Source of the DNA: Arachis hypogaea
Taxonomy: Eukaryota > Streptophyta > Magnoliopsida > Fabales > Fabaceae
Direction of reading: 5' to 3'
Assembly: GCF_003086295.3 (NCBI RefSeq)
Contig: NC_092054.1
Coordinates: 19,293,878 to 19,357,877, forward strand
DNA length: 64,000 nt
Shown: one piece after another, positions 1 through 11,245 of the stretch
How positions within the stretch are numbered: the stretch's first letter is position 1
Layout: every line of letters starts with the position of its first letter
Notes under the pieces: generated by a model
The model's input: the letters and a program-made list of their open reading frames with translations, nothing else
Databases searched by the model: none
What the model was told of the DNA's origin: nothing
Translations under genes and position numbers: made by a program

Positions 1-401
1 TCAAAATGTGAATGAGTTTTGTGGAATTTGTTTTTGAACTCTAGAGATTCCAGATTGGGAGGTTCGCTTGTGTCATGCAGAGTAAAGGTTTTCTGTTTCT
101 TGTGAGAGCTTTTCGCATGAGAGGTAGATCTTTTTGGTGGTGATGGAGGTGGAGTAGTCTGAGATGCTTCTTCATCTTCTTCAACATTTGGTTGCTTGTT
201 CTTCCCTGTCTTGCCTCTCCCTGAGGTTTTCTGAGCAATAACCTTTCGGCGCATGGTTTCGGTTTTCTTGGAGGGTGGTGACTGAGAAGAGGATGAGGTA
301 GAATGGAGATGGATATGTGTATGGGTTGGAGGTGATGAGAAAGGTGGGTTTTTTGGAATGGGGGTTCGGCTACTTCGCCTAACAGCGGTTTTCTTTTTCA
401 T
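1..401 (-). CDS. Open frame downstream of copia pol (envelope-like/third ORF), partial
   Basis: An ATG at 401-399 opens a frame of 133 codons without a stop to the left edge. The product begins MKKKTAVRRSSRTPIPK and is very basic and rich in Ser, Pro, Lys and Thr, with Pro-rich and His-containing stretches and acidic residues near codons 72-77. No known domain is visible in this part. SIRE/Maximus elements carry an additional ORF after pol, often called envelope-like, and the position fits. The sequence shown would be only its low-complexity N-terminus; the role is unknown and the frame continues outside the window. Confidence 0.6.
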   Translation of the reverse strand, partial: MKKKTAVRRSSRTPIPKNPPFSSPPTHTHIHLHSTSSSSQSPPSKKTETMRRKVIAQKTSGRGKTGKNKQPNVEEDEEASQTTPPPSPPKRSTSHAKSSHKKQKTFTLHDTSEPPNLESLEFKNKFHKTHSHF

Positions 402-851
402 GGTGGATGAATGAGGGGTTGAATATGAAGGGGTGATGGCCGAATGAGAGGAGGATGAAAGGAGGTTAGAGGTGCAATAAATGAGGATTGGAGAGAGATG
501 ATGGGAGGTTAATGACCATAATGGCACGGTTATTATCCAAATGGGAGTTTCAAAAAGTGATAAAGAGGGAGTTTTTCCTTGAATCAAGGGATTTAGTTGG
601 AAGGAGAAGATATGATTTGACAACATGTATCTTCCAACTAGATTTGAAAAGACAATCTAAAAAATTTTGTGACTTTATTTTTTCAAGGAAGGAATAACTA
701 ACTAAACTGCCATGGTGGGGTCAGAATTTATTAGGTGGGGCCCAGAAGAATTTAAATTTGTGTTGCCTCCCCCTGAACAGAGCTCCTCCATCAAGCTTGC
801 GTTTTTTATCTCGTCCAAACCTACGAGACAAAACTGAACAGAATCAAATAT
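402..851 (-). other. Spacer between copia pol and the downstream ORF
   Basis: About 450 bp with no convincing gene. At 764-777 the minus strand reads a purine-rich tract (TTCAGGGGGAGGCA) like a polypurine tract, 75-90 bp after the pol stop. At 811-833 there is a short inverted CTCGT...ACGAG motif that also appears in the 5' LTR near 5910-5970. No LTR start matching the right-hand LTR follows, so this is probably an internal tract. Confidence 0.4.
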
Positions 852-3800
852 TCACAAATTTTCAATAAAACTTAAATCAAACATTCCCAATCTTTTTCTC
901 AAGGTGCAGAATCTGTCTTCACAGAGGGGTTTTGTAAAAATATCAGCAATTTGGTCTTCTGATTTTACAAATTGAATATCAATAGTACCCTTTTGCACAT
1001 GTTCCCTAATAAAATGATATTTTATCTCAATGTGCTTAGTTCTTGAGTGCAAAACAGGATTTTTTGAAATATTTATTGCACTCATATTATCACAAAATAG
1101 GGGTATACTATTGATTTTTAATTTGTAATCTTCCAATTGTGTTTTTAACCAAATTAATTGAGTGCAACATGCAGATGCGGAAATATATTCTGCTTCAGCG
1201 GTGGATAAAGCCACTGTGGCTTGTTTCTTGCTTGACCACATGTTGAGAGAGCTTCCAAGGAAGCAACACATGCCTGACGTGCTTCTTCTATCCACTCTAT
1301 CTCCCGCATAATCTGCATCACAAAACCCTACTGCACAAAATTCATCAGATTTAGGATACCACAAGCCATAATCACAAGTTCCCTTAATGTATCTAATGAT
1401 GCGTTTAACAGCCGTAAGATGGGATTCTTTTGGGTGAGATTGAAATCTTGAACATACACCCACACTTTGAACAATATCTGGTCTAGAGGAGGTAAGGTAC
1501 ATGAGTGAACCTATCATTCCTCTATACCTTGTTTCATCCACATCTTGACCATCATCATCCTTTTCAAGTTTTGTGTTGGGATGCATTGGTGTACTCATTG
1601 CTTTGGAATTTTCTAGGCCAAACTTTTTGATAAGTTCTTTTGCATACTTTCCTTGGTAAATAAAAGTACCACTAGGAGTTTGTTTAATTTGGAGGCCAAG
1701 AAAGAAGGTAAGCTCTCCCATTAAACTTATTTCAAACTCACTAGTCATGAGTTTTCCAAACTCTTCACACAAAGAAATGTTGGCCGATCCAAATACAATG
1801 TCATCAACATAAACTTGAACAAGAAGTATGTCATCATTAGATGCTTTAATAAATAAAGTAGTGTCGGTGGTACCCCTTTGAAATTGATTTTCCAACAAGA
1901 AGGCACTAAGCCTTTCATACCAAGCTCTTGGAGCTTGTCTAAGCCCATAAAGAGCCTTAGATAATTTAAGAACATGATTTGGAAACTCTTTATGTTCAAA
2001 ACCGGGGGGTTGTGCCACATACACTTCTCTATCAATAAAGCCATTAAGGAAAGCACACTTAACATCCATTTGAAACATTTTGAAACCTTTATGGGCGGCA
2101 TAGGCAAGAAGCAACCGAATTGCTTCCATTCTAGCTACCGGAGCAAAAGACTCATCAAAATCTATACCCTCTTCTTGATCGTAACCTTGGGCCACTAATC
2201 TAGCCTTGTTACGAACAACTTGTCCATCCTCACCAAGTTTATTTTTAAAGACCCACTTAGTACCCGTTACCTTCATACCATCCGAATAAGGTACTAATGT
2301 CCAAACCTCATTCTTGTCAAATTGAGCTAGCTCCTCTTGCATGGCTTTGACCCATGATGGATCTTCAAGAGCTTGTTTGACATTGTTGGGCTCCATTTGT
2401 GACAAGAGAGCTAAGTTGCTAGGTTCGGTTTGCCTTTTGGTGGAGGATCTTGTTGTTACACCATGAGAGGGATCACCAATGATGAAGTCATGAGGATAAC
2501 CCCTCATAGACTTCCATTCTCTAGGTTTTCGGCCAGGTGTTGAACTTTGATGAACTTCTGGTGGTCTCACTGTTTCAGTTTCTCGTGTCTGCTCAGGAGA
2601 TAAATTGGAAGTTTCTCCTACAATCTGACGAGATAAAACCGGGCTGACAGATTCTTCATTTTGTACAGATTTGGGATTTTCTTTACTTGTTGCAGCCTCT
2701 TCACAATCTGAATCAATATCCTTCACAATACTGGGAATTAAGTTAGAATCACAAAAGGTAACATGTATGGATTCCTCTATTGTCCTATGCTCCTTGAGAT
2801 AAACTCTATAGGCCTTGCTTGTGGTGGAATATCCAACAAACATTCCTTCATAGGATTTTGGATCAAACTTTCCAAGGTTTTCTTTATTATTAAGCACAAA
2901 ACATTTGCATCCAAAAATATGAAAATACTTAAGATTTGGAGGGGTTCCTTTCCATAGCTCATAAGGTGTTTTCTTTAACCCTTTTCTAATGATTGTTCTA
3001 TTCAAAATATAACATGCTGTGTTCACAGCTTCAGCCCATAAGAATTTAGGAATTTCACTCTCACACAACATAGCCCTAGTCATTTCTTGAAGGCTTCTAT
3101 TCCTTCTTTCAACCACTCCATTTTGTTGGGGGGTTCTAGGACATGAAAAATTGTGAGAGATCCCTAAGTCATTACAGAATTTTTCAAAATCTTGATTTTC
3201 AAATTCTCTTCCATGATCACTTCTTAAATGGGCAATTTTCAAATCCTTTTCATTTTGAATTTTCTTACAAAGGGTGGAAAAAGCATAAAAGGCATCATTC
3301 TTATGAGCAAGGAAAAGTACCCAACCAAATCTAGAGTAATCATCTACCACCACAAGACCATAATGTTTACCTCCTAAACTTTGAGTTCTAGTAGGACCAA
3401 AAAGATCAATATGTAACATTTCCAATGGCCGTTTGGTTGATATTCCATCTTTTGATTTAAAAGAGGATTTTACTTGTTTGCCCAATTGACAAGCGTCACA
3501 AGTAAGATCCTTATCAAACTTGATGTTTGGAATCCCTCTAACCAAATTTCTTTTAACTAGCTTAGAGATTTGATACATGCTAGCATGTCCCAACTTTCTA
3601 TGCCAAAGCCATTTTTCAGATTCAAAAGATGTGAAGCATGTTACATTTTGTTCCTTTAAATCCTCAAGAGTTAATCCATACACATTGTTGCATCTTTTAG
3701 CTTCAAAAAGAACATTCCCAGTTTTTTCACACACAACTAAACAAACAGATTTCTTAAAAATAACTTCAAAACCCAAATCACAAAGTTGACTAACACTAAG

Positions 3801-4031
3801 CAAATTATGTTTCAAGCCATGTACAAGGAGAACATCATTTATACAAGAAGAAAAGTTTTTACCAACTTTCCCAACAGCCACAATTTTTCCTTTTGCATCA
3901 TCACCGAAAGTGACAAGTCCTCCATCATAGTCATCAAGCTTTATGAAGAAGGTTGCCTTTCCGGTCATATGCCTAGAGCATCCGCTGTCCATATACCACA
4001 CATTTTCCTTCCTTTTGGATGCTAGGCACAC
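852..4031 (-). CDS. Copia pol: protease, integrase, reverse transcriptase, RNase H
   Basis: A 1,059-residue open frame without internal stops. Domains in order: aspartic protease (DSG at 15-17), GAG-pre-integrase zinc region (H144, H149, C178, C181), integrase core with D209, D272 and E308, reverse transcriptase with D655 and YVDD at 741-744, and RNase H with D905, E946/E948, D981 and D1030. The order is diagnostic for Ty1/copia. The frame begins at a GTG directly after an in-frame TAG, and it lies in the -1 frame relative to gag, with the gag stop 14 bases upstream and no overlap. Expression therefore needs a non-standard event, or this copy carries a small lesion at the junction. The product would copy element RNA into DNA in cytoplasmic particles and integrate it in the nucleus. 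Confidence 0.95.
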   Translation of the reverse strand: MCLASKRKENVWYMDSGCSRHMTGKATFFIKLDDYDGGLVTFGDDAKGKIVAVGKVGKNFSSCINDVLLVHGLKHNLLSVSQLCDLGFEVIFKKSVCLVVCEKTGNVLFEAKRCNNVYGLTLEDLKEQNVTCFTSFESEKWLWHRKLGHASMYQISKLVKRNLVRGIPNIKFDKDLTCDACQLGKQVKSSFKSKDGISTKRPLEMLHIDLFGPTRTQSLGGKHYGLVVVDDYSRFGWVLFLAHKNDAFYAFSTLCKKIQNEKDLKIAHLRSDHGREFENQDFEKFCNDLGISHNFSCPRTPQQNGVVERRNRSLQEMTRAMLCESEIPKFLWAEAVNTACYILNRTIIRKGLKKTPYELWKGTPPNLKYFHIFGCKCFVLNNKENLGKFDPKSYEGMFVGYSTTSKAYRVYLKEHRTIEESIHVTFCDSNLIPSIVKDIDSDCEEAATSKENPKSVQNEESVSPVLSRQIVGETSNLSPEQTRETETVRPPEVHQSSTPGRKPREWKSMRGYPHDFIIGDPSHGVTTRSSTKRQTEPSNLALLSQMEPNNVKQALEDPSWVKAMQEELAQFDKNEVWTLVPYSDGMKVTGTKWVFKNKLGEDGQVVRNKARLVAQGYDQEEGIDFDESFAPVARMEAIRLLLAYAAHKGFKMFQMDVKCAFLNGFIDREVYVAQPPGFEHKEFPNHVLKLSKALYGLRQAPRAWYERLSAFLLENQFQRGTTDTTLFIKASNDDILLVQVYVDDIVFGSANISLCEEFGKLMTSEFEISLMGELTFFLGLQIKQTPSGTFIYQGKYAKELIKKFGLENSKAMSTPMHPNTKLEKDDDGQDVDETRYRGMIGSLMYLTSSRPDIVQSVGVCSRFQSHPKESHLTAVKRIIRYIKGTCDYGLWYPKSDEFCAVGFCDADYAGDRVDRRSTSGMCCFLGSSLNMWSSKKQATVALSTAEAEYISASACCTQLIWLKTQLEDYKLKINSIPLFCDNMSAINISKNPVLHSRTKHIEIKYHFIREHVQKGTIDIQFVKSEDQIADIFTKPLCEDRFCTLRKRLGMFDLSFIENL

Positions 4032-4045
4032 CTACAAAACAATGC

Positions 4046-5758
4046 TTAAGTAACCTTAGGTATCCAAATCTTTTTGGATCCTTTTACGTTAAACCATCTT
4101 CTATGTCCTAAGCCATTGTAATCAAAAACAATTTTATAAACTTTGTCACCAACCATTCTTTCACCAAAAAAGCATTGAATGGGAAAGTGTCCATTCCGAT
4201 TGCATAGTCTACAAAACCTTGGAGTTGCCTTTTTGTTAAAGTAGGTGGGATCTTGAAATCTTGTGTCATTAGAAGATGAAGCAATATTTTCAAAATGTGA
4301 ATTTTCAGATTTATGAAACCCCAACCCAGCCTTATCGTAAAGAGGTTTTTGACTAGCCAAGATGTGATTTAAACTTTCAGAACTTTGTGTAAATTTGGCC
4401 AAGTCTTCCTCAAGTCTTTTAACCTTTTTAAGCAACTCTTTATTTTGTTTAAAACAGTCCACATATGCAAGAACACAATGGTTACTTTCACAGCTCCTAA
4501 CTTGGGCTCTTAACTGCTTATTTTCTTCAACAAGATCACAAGCAGTTTCGGCCTCTCTCACTTTTTCTTTTAGAAAACTGTTTTCGGCCTTAAGAATGGT
4601 AATTTGCTGTTCAAGTTCTTGATTTTCCAGCAGAAAACATCTTATTTTTTCAGAAAGGTGGTCTATCATAAGATGGAGATCTTCAGTGTTAGGGTTATGA
4701 AAGACTACCTGATCTATGTGGTCTGCCATGAGACATGTTTGTGACTTGGTCTCGGTTTCTTCATCATCATCATCAGAATCATTCTCCAAGTCTTCCCATG
4801 TGGCCATCAGTCCTTTCTTCTTTCCTCTTTTTGGCTTTTCCTCCTTCTTCAGCTTGGGACAATCAGATTTGAAATGCCCCATTTCCTTGCAATTGTAGCA
4901 AGTTACCTTGCTGAGGTCTTTCTTCACTTTCCTTGTGCTGCTGCCTTTGCCTCTGAGCTTAGCCATTTTCCTGAATTTTTTTGCAAATAAAACAAACTCA
5001 TTTTCAGAAGAGTTATCACTGGATTCATCATCCAGGGGGTTAGTCACAGAAGAAAATGCAATTCCTTTCTTTTTTGTATCTTTTTTCAAATAGGTATTTT
5101 CAAAAGCAAGAAGATTTCCTCTCAAATCATCAAGTGTTATGGAGTCTAGGCTACTACTCTCAGAAATAATTAAAGCTTTAGTCTCCCACTCTTTTGTGAG
5201 ACATCTCAACACTCTTCTCACTAGCACAGAATCAGAATGTGTAATTCCCAGAGCATCTAAGCCAACAATGATAGCATTGAAACGTTCAAAGAGTTCATCA
5301 ATGGACTCTCCTTCCTTCATTGCAAACGTTTCATATTCTCTGTTTAGCATATCTGCCCGAGTCTTCTTGACAATGGTGGTTCCTTCATGGGTGATTTGCA
5401 ATTTGTCCCAGATTTCCTTTGCCGTTGTGCATCTTGATACCCGTCGGTACTCCTCAAAGCTGATAGCACAATTGAGCAGATTTATTGCCTTGGCATTTAA
5501 CTCCACCTTCTTCCTATCTTCCTCGGTCCATCTTGCTTCTGGTTTGATAGAAACAACTCCTTCTGCACTTGTGGTAGTTGGAAATTTAGGCCCTTCGAGG
5601 ATAATCTTCCAAAGTCTGTAATCCACTGCTTGTACGAATATCTTCATCCTCTCCTTCCAATAGGTATAGTTTTTCCCATTGAAAAGAGGGGGTCTGTTGC
5701 TTGATTGTCCTTCAGTTAGATTATAAGACACCACATTTGCGCCACTGTTTTCTGCCAT
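4046..5758 (-). CDS. Copia gag (nucleocapsid polyprotein)
   Basis: The first ATG is at 5758-5756 and starts MAENSGANVV; an upstream TTG in the same frame is less likely. From this ATG the product is 570 residues. (Positions here count from the TTG eight codons upstream.) A UBN2-type gag domain covers about residues 30-230, beginning with the PLFNGKNYTYWKERM segment. A zinc knuckle of CX2CX4HX4C type (CYNCKEMGHFKSDC) lies at 295-308. A Lys-rich and then Asp-rich linker follows, a long coiled coil spans about 375-470, and a second knuckle (CRLCNRNGHFPIQC) lies at 524-537. It would package element RNA into particles. Intact apart from the -1 frame change at the pol junction. Confidence 0.93.
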   Translation of the reverse strand: MAENSGANVVSYNLTEGQSSNRPPLFNGKNYTYWKERMKIFVQAVDYRLWKIILEGPKFPTTTSAEGVVSIKPEARWTEEDRKKVELNAKAINLLNCAISFEEYRRVSRCTTAKEIWDKLQITHEGTTIVKKTRADMLNREYETFAMKEGESIDELFERFNAIIVGLDALGITHSDSVLVRRVLRCLTKEWETKALIISESSSLDSITLDDLRGNLLAFENTYLKKDTKKKGIAFSSVTNPLDDESSDNSSENEFVLFAKKFRKMAKLRGKGSSTRKVKKDLSKVTCYNCKEMGHFKSDCPKLKKEEKPKRGKKKGLMATWEDLENDSDDDDEETETKSQTCLMADHIDQVVFHNPNTEDLHLMIDHLSEKIRCFLLENQELEQQITILKAENSFLKEKVREAETACDLVEENKQLRAQVRSCESNHCVLAYVDCFKQNKELLKKVKRLEEDLAKFTQSSESLNHILASQKPLYDKAGLGFHKSENSHFENIASSSNDTRFQDPTYFNKKATPRFCRLCNRNGHFPIQCFFGERMVGDKVYKIVFDYNGLGHRRWFNVKGSKKIWIPKVT

Positions 5759-5804
5759 GAGGATCTTTACTCCAAGCTGCAAAGCTTGATCTCTTTGAGA
5801 CCAA

Positions 5805-5816
5805 GCTCTGATACCA
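5805..5816 (-). other. Copia primer binding site (tRNA-iMet)
   Basis: The minus strand reads TGGTATCAGAGC, the standard plant tRNA-iMet complement, two bases from the LTR end. This fixes the LTR boundary at 5819 and the orientation of the element. Confidence 0.9.
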
Positions 5817-5818
5817 AT

Positions 5819-7662
5819 TGATGGTTTCAGTGGCTAAGAGAAGGGGGGGTTGAATCTTAGCCCCTTTTTTTTGCTAACACTTGCTGGATTCAGAGGAGAC
5901 TTTTCTGTTTTTAGCTCGTCCCTAGCCACGAGACATTTTCATTTTGTCTCGTCACTTGGCACGAGACATTTTTTGTTTTTGCTCCTGTGCAGTAGAAAAC
6001 AGAAATGAAGTAGGAGAGGAAGAAAATCACACCAAGATATATCCTGGTTCGGCTGCTAAGTGCAGTGCAGCCTACATCCAGTCTCCATCACAACAATGAT
6101 GGAATTTCACTATAATCAAACAGATTACAACTTGTAAAGTGCTAACCCAACTTACAAGGGGATTCCCACAGAATCATGAAACACAACATAGATGAACAAA
6201 GGAACTCTAAGACACCTATGGCTTTTTCTTTTAATTTTGCACTCTCTGCCTTTTTCCGCTCTATGGCTTTTTCATTACAAACCTCACTGTTTGCCTTTTA
6301 CCATGAGACTCAAGACATGACAGAATTAAACAGAAAAATACAAAACTGAATACATTGAAGGAGAAGAGAAAACTGTTAGCTCAGGTAGCTCTGAGAACTC
6401 TGTGCCTTGCACTCTCAATTTTTTCTCCTTGCTTCAAACAATGGCTGTCCACCCTTAATATAGAAGAGGGGAGCCTCCACTTATTGAAGCCAAAACTGAA
6501 CCAACTTCTTCCTCCTTCAACAAACCGGTTCGGCCACATAGAGAGAGAAGAGATAACCATGCATTAACCAACATGCAATTACCTCTAGTCCTTTCTTGAT
6601 CATCACCCTTCATCAATCCGAGCTCTCCATCCTTGGCTTGCTCTCCAAGATGGAATTCTGGCCCTTGATGCTTCATGATGATGATGACTTCATCTGCTTC
6701 AATCTCTGCCTTCAACCATCACTTCGCCACTCTAGCTACTTCCTGTGGTGGTTGAGCAGAATCGAAGACAAGCCATGCTTCAAGAATCTCCTCTAGCTGG
6801 CCGAATCTTCTTCTTCCATTTTGAGCATGAAAGACTCAAGATAACCTCACCAAATCTAACCACATTTGGTGAATATCTTAGCCACAGCTCATTTTTATTT
6901 TAGTATGTTTTCTTGCCATCATTGTGATGGTCTTTAGGCTTGCTTTCTCTTCATCTCGGTAGCTTACTTTTGCTTCCATGGCTGCCAATATTTTCTGAGT
7001 AAAGACCGAAGAGAGAAAGAGTTGTGAGAGAGAAGAAAGAGAAAATATTCAATGGGTTTGAACAATAATCAATGAACAAAGAGAGAGAATGTAAAAGTTA
7101 ATTCAAGTTTCCCACTTCCCTTTGTTGAGTAGCGTGTAGTGTCATAATAGCTATCAAATCAATCTTCTCTCTTTTTCTTATGTTTCCAATGTATTAATTA
7201 AATTTGAAATCCTTCAAAATAATGAAGTGGAATCCGTTGGAAGCATTTAGGCATTTCATTTGCTTCATGGATTCGAATAAGGCATGGAAACATTCATCAA
7301 CATTGGGCTTGGTAGCAACAATATTTGATCTTGGCCCATTAATAACATTTGCTTTCCTGATAAAATTTGGAACATGCATAAAGCAAGTGGAAAGCATGTA
7401 ACCCACTTGGGCTTAGATCAGAAAATTATTTGGGCCCAAGTAACATTAAAACAGCCACATTTATTTTTGTTATTAAAACCAAGGCTGAGTGTAAATTGGG
7501 CTTAGCACAATACATTTATTTCCGGCCCATGATTAAACCTGCAGCAAAATTATAATCATCAATGTATTGAATAAAAATTCAGATCAAATAATTTTGCAAT
7601 TAATTAATTTTAATAATGTTTAGTCATCACACATATTAATTTAGAGTTTTCCAAACTCATCA
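5819..7662 (-). repeat. Copia 5' LTR (candidate 1.84 kb)
   Basis: The plus-strand left end (TGATGG...) is fixed by the adjacent primer binding site. The right end is inferred from ...AAACTCATCA at 7653-7662, which gives a TGATG/CATCA inverted terminus. The partner LTR is outside the window, so the right end cannot be confirmed and no TSD can be checked. The segment 5819-6340 contains repeated CTCGT/ACGAG inverted motifs. Confidence 0.55.
6454..6463 (-). promoter_or_regulatory. Candidate TATA box of the copia LTR
   Basis: The minus strand reads CTATATTAAG, followed by sequence resembling a plant 5' leader running towards the primer binding site about 640 bp away. Transcription from here would cover the end of the LTR, gag and pol. 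Motif-level evidence only. Confidence 0.4.
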
Positions 7663-8071
7663 ACACGTATTAAAGTTTGATGAGTTTAAAAGTAGAAGAT
7701 GAAGAAGAGCTTTACAAGAAATAATAATGGAGCTGAAAGTATTCATAGGAATAGAATATCCAATACAAAAATAATAAGATTTTATATAAAAAATTTAAAC
7801 AATAACATAATAACTTCTTTTAAAATGATACAGGAATACCACAACGAACTAGAATACATAGCAATGAACAAAGTAGAAAATATGATAATAAAGAGGAGAA
7901 TAGACATGATGATAAAATTGTAGAAAAAAACACTACGAAAATAAAAAATGACATGGTGAGAGTAATGGAGGAGTGACAATGCGGTGAGATCGGAGAGTGA
8001 CGAGAGAGTAGCTGTAGAGAGGTTGGATGGAGTATGAACGACGTTAATAGGGATCTATGAATTGAAGAAGG

Positions 8072-8072
8072 G

Positions 8073-8103
<31 letters not shown>
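8072..8103. repeat. (AT)n(GT)n microsatellite
   Basis: A run of AT dinucleotides passes directly into GT dinucleotides; a simple repeat that is probably length-polymorphic. Confidence 0.9.
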
Positions 8104-8819
8104 AAATGACTAAAAAACATATATGAGAACTAAACTATTAAAAACAATTAAGTAAATTTATGAATTTCGGAATTAGCGAGATGGGGTGGAGATCCCACTC
8201 GGGTCCCTGCATGCGCCAGCCTCGTGAGAATTTCGTCCCCCGTCTCCATCTCCACGAAAAAAATTTTTCACAGTAGGATCTCCATTCGAGACAGTCCCCA
8301 CAGGGATCCTGCATCTCAGAAAATTTTGTCATCCCTAACTTCAAGCACTTTCACTATCCTCTTTGATCTCTTTCGTCATAGCCACCCCCTTGTTTTACCA
8401 AAGATAGGGAGACTTAACCCGCAACCTCTAAATGAGTATGGGGAGACTATGCCATTTGAGTTATAGCTCGTTGGCTTCGTCTAGCCCATTTACACACAAC
8501 CAAAAATGTGTATTTTATAAGAACCGAAAATAAAAAAATGTATATTTTGATTTCTTATTAAAAACACATGTTTTTGGACGAAAAAAATATGTCTAATTAA
8601 TCATATAATTTTTTTTAATAATAACATACTTATATATTACGAAATTTATCAATGTTAAATTATTATTAAAAAATATATATATAATTAAAATTAACATCTT
8701 AAAAATATTTTATAAAAGCACTTGTATGTAAATGATATATGAAAAAATAGAACTGAAATTAGTGTATCTAAAGATATTGAAAATTTTGAATTTTTAACAA
8801 AAAATGAGAAAAAACTTGT

Positions 8820-9130
8820 TAAGGGACTAATTTGGTACACGACATTCAATTTCAGGGATTAAAATGAGTTATTTAATGCAAAATCAGAGACTAATTTAGT
8901 GTATATACATTGATGACATAGTAGATGACACGAGGATAAATTCTATTGCGATATGTGGCACAAACTGACACGTAGTCAAATAGCATTGTGACACGTGGTA
9001 CAACCATCCACGTTAGTATGCCACGTGTCATTGATCATCATATCATCATACCATTACACGCAGCTAAATAATAGAATGACACATGTTACTAACAATCTAT
9101 GTCATCAAGCTATATTATCATGTTATTAAT
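8820..9130. repeat. Repeat-like block rich in CACGTG/ACACGTGG motifs
   Basis: Phrases such as GGACTAATTTGGTACACG and several imperfect copies of GACACGTGG (near 8967, 8991, 9020) recur within 300 bp, embedded in AT-rich DNA. It resembles dispersed non-coding repeats of legumes. The copies are too diverged to define ends. Confidence 0.35.
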
Positions 9131-9945
9131 AAAAAAATGGGTCAAGAATTAATATGGTATACTTTTATCAATTTCATGAATATTATTAATGCAATTAGAA
9201 TCTTAAAAATAATTTTAATGCACAATACCAATCTTAGAGAATATTTTAAAGTTTAACTCGATACAAAACACATATATTTCATGAATATATATAATAATAG
9301 TGAGAGACATATATTTAGTGTTCATAAATAAAATTTAATTATACTGACGAAAAATAATTTGATAAGCCTTTTTAAAAAAATGTAAAAGATTCAATTATTT
9401 TAGTAATTAATTATTTTATTAAAAAATATATAATAACTAATTGTTTGTATTCATATTTTTGGACTTCAAAATAAAAGGGAACGGGGCTTCAACCTATGAG
9501 TCTAGTCATCTTGTGGTCCACAAATATGCACTTCATCGACGATCATTATTTTGTTTATCTTCCCCTCTTTACTGCATGCAACTTCAAGAATAATATCCCA
9601 AATCAATTTCTGTGAAATTTATAGTTAGACAATTTAATTTTTAATAAATTTTGATTACCAAACTAGTTTTTAACTTTGATTTTGTTAATCAAACATGTCT
9701 TTACGATAAATTTTGATAAAAAATTAGATAAATTAGTTTCTGTTGTTATTTAATAAAAACATAATGGTTTTTAACAATTTTAAAATTATCAAATCAATTA
9801 CTCTATATAAATGAACAATTTGATGTAAGGATTAATTTGTCTAACAAAATAAAAAATTAAAGATTAATTTAATAATTAAAATTTATTAAAAATAAAGTGT
9901 CTCACTAAAATTTTTTTATGGATCGATTTATTTTTTAATATATAA

Positions 9946-10567
9946 ATGGCCCACCTTCAGTGGAAGAGAGCGGACCTCCAGATTTTAAGTATACTAGATG
10001 TATTATACAAGATAAAAAAAATCGAAGAGAAAGTAAAACATAAAATTCAAGTAAATTGGTTAAAGTTGGCAAAGTGCGTTAAGTTTATATGTGATAAACA
10101 AGTACTTTTAAAACTTAAGAATAAAATTTTATTACACTACTATTAAACCAATTATGTTATGTGGAGTGAAATGTTGGAGGACAAAAAATAGACATAAACA
10201 TAAGTTTAGTATGACAGAGATGATGATGCTTAGACGAACAAGGAGTCAAATACGTATGGACAAAATAAAAGGCGAAAATATAAGAGAAAAAATTAGAATA
10301 GCGCCTGTTGTTGAAAAGATGATAGAATTTCGTCTTAAGTAGTTTGGACATATAGAGAAAAAATTAGCAGAGTATCCAATTTGAATGATAGATTAAATGG
10401 AAGAAAAATAAATATAGAAAAACCCAAAAAGTCTATACAAGAAGTAGTCAAAGGAAATGTACATGTAAATAATTTCACTAAATATGATACATAATAAGGT
10501 ACAATGAAGACATATACTTCATGTAGTCAATCTCATCTAGAGGATAAGACTTTGTTATTGTTATTAC
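9946..10567 (+). pseudogene. Non-LTR (LINE) retrotransposon 3' remnant
   Basis: The plus strand, read across several stops and small frame changes, resembles the C-terminal end of a plant LINE reverse-transcriptase ORF. It has a DVLYKIKKIEEKVKHKIQVNW-like stretch, then a KPIMLCGVKCW-like stretch, MTEMMMLRRTRSQIRMDKI, and a late FGHIEKK-like segment. It ends near 10550-10567 in ...GGATAAGACTTTGTTATTG, the TTG-type tail known for this LINE group. The ORF is broken by many stops (for example after 10140 and 10340). Only the 3' end is present, as expected for a 5'-truncated insertion. Functionally dead. Confidence 0.7.
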
Positions 10568-11245
10568 AAATGTGAATCAAATTTAATTATGTTGTTTATA
10601 ATATTTCATTGTATATATGAATTAAATTTGGTTTTAAAGGTAAACAAGCGATTAATACCTAAAACAATAATGTCACTCCTCTATAATATGTTATTCCTAA
10701 ACAATAATGTCACTTTGTGAAAAATTACTATAACGATGCAAGATAATTTGTAAAAATCATATAGCGATATCAAATTTGAAGACTAGAAAATGCAATATTT
10801 CAAACAGACATAGTAGTTTGCACTAATGGAGAGTGCAGTGCTATTTGTTCTGCGCTTACGATTTTGTAAAGCCACTTATCAGAATATTACCATTAAAGCT
10901 CTATTTGGACAATTGGACTCCTTTGGTTGTAGAAACATAGATGAAGAAAAAAATTGCATGTTATGTACTTAAAATTGGAGACAAAATATTTATCGTTGTC
11001 ATCTTTCCATGTCTGTATTTCTATCTAAAGAAGTAGCATTAAATGCAACCGACCAAGGTAACAATATTACTTGCTTTACAGTTCGTGGCTTGAATAATTA
11101 TGAAACTTTACAACTAACCATATTGATATCGTAAATGGTTTGGATGCAGCATAATTAAGCGTCCATGGAATACTTTATTTCTAATTCACCAAGAATAGAA
11201 ATTGTATTCCATTGCAAAAGATCACTAAGTGAATAATGATTGCAG
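10568..11245. other. Intergenic DNA between LINE remnant and RRM gene
   Basis: AT-rich, with no ORF or recognisable element. It lies downstream of the minus-strand RRM gene, so it should include its 3' UTR and polyadenylation region directly below 11246. Confidence 0.5.

Larger units (their letters stand above)
1..7662 (-). mobile_element. Ty1/copia LTR retrotransposon (SIRE/Maximus-like), 3' end outside window
   Basis: On the minus strand the order is 5' LTR (7662-5819), primer binding site matching initiator tRNA-Met, gag, pol in the copia order (protease, integrase, RT, RNase H), then a further open frame leaving the left edge. No 3' LTR is visible, so the element is cut by the window. 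The gene order and the extra frame after pol fit the SIRE/Maximus group (family knowledge). All catalytic motifs are present and pol has no internal stop, so the copy is young or recently selected. The family name is inference. Confidence 0.9.
7663..9945. other. AT-rich intergenic DNA with small repeats
   Basis: No gene is seen. The right flank of the copia element begins here. 8072-8103 is an (AT)n(GT)n microsatellite. 8160-8340 is a GC-richer block ending in a GTTAGGGATGACA-like terminus on the minus strand, reminiscent of a hAT-type MITE remnant. 8820-9130 holds repeated ACACGTGG/CCACGTGT motifs. Confidence 0.5.

Noticed and set aside
402..851. 3' LTR of the copia element after the polypurine-like tract
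   Set aside because: The sequence does not match the right-hand LTR, and an open frame follows, so the LTR must lie further left outside the window.
1745..2107. 120-codon minus-strand frame within copia pol
   Set aside because: Out-of-frame shadow of the RT domain, which is fully open in its own frame.
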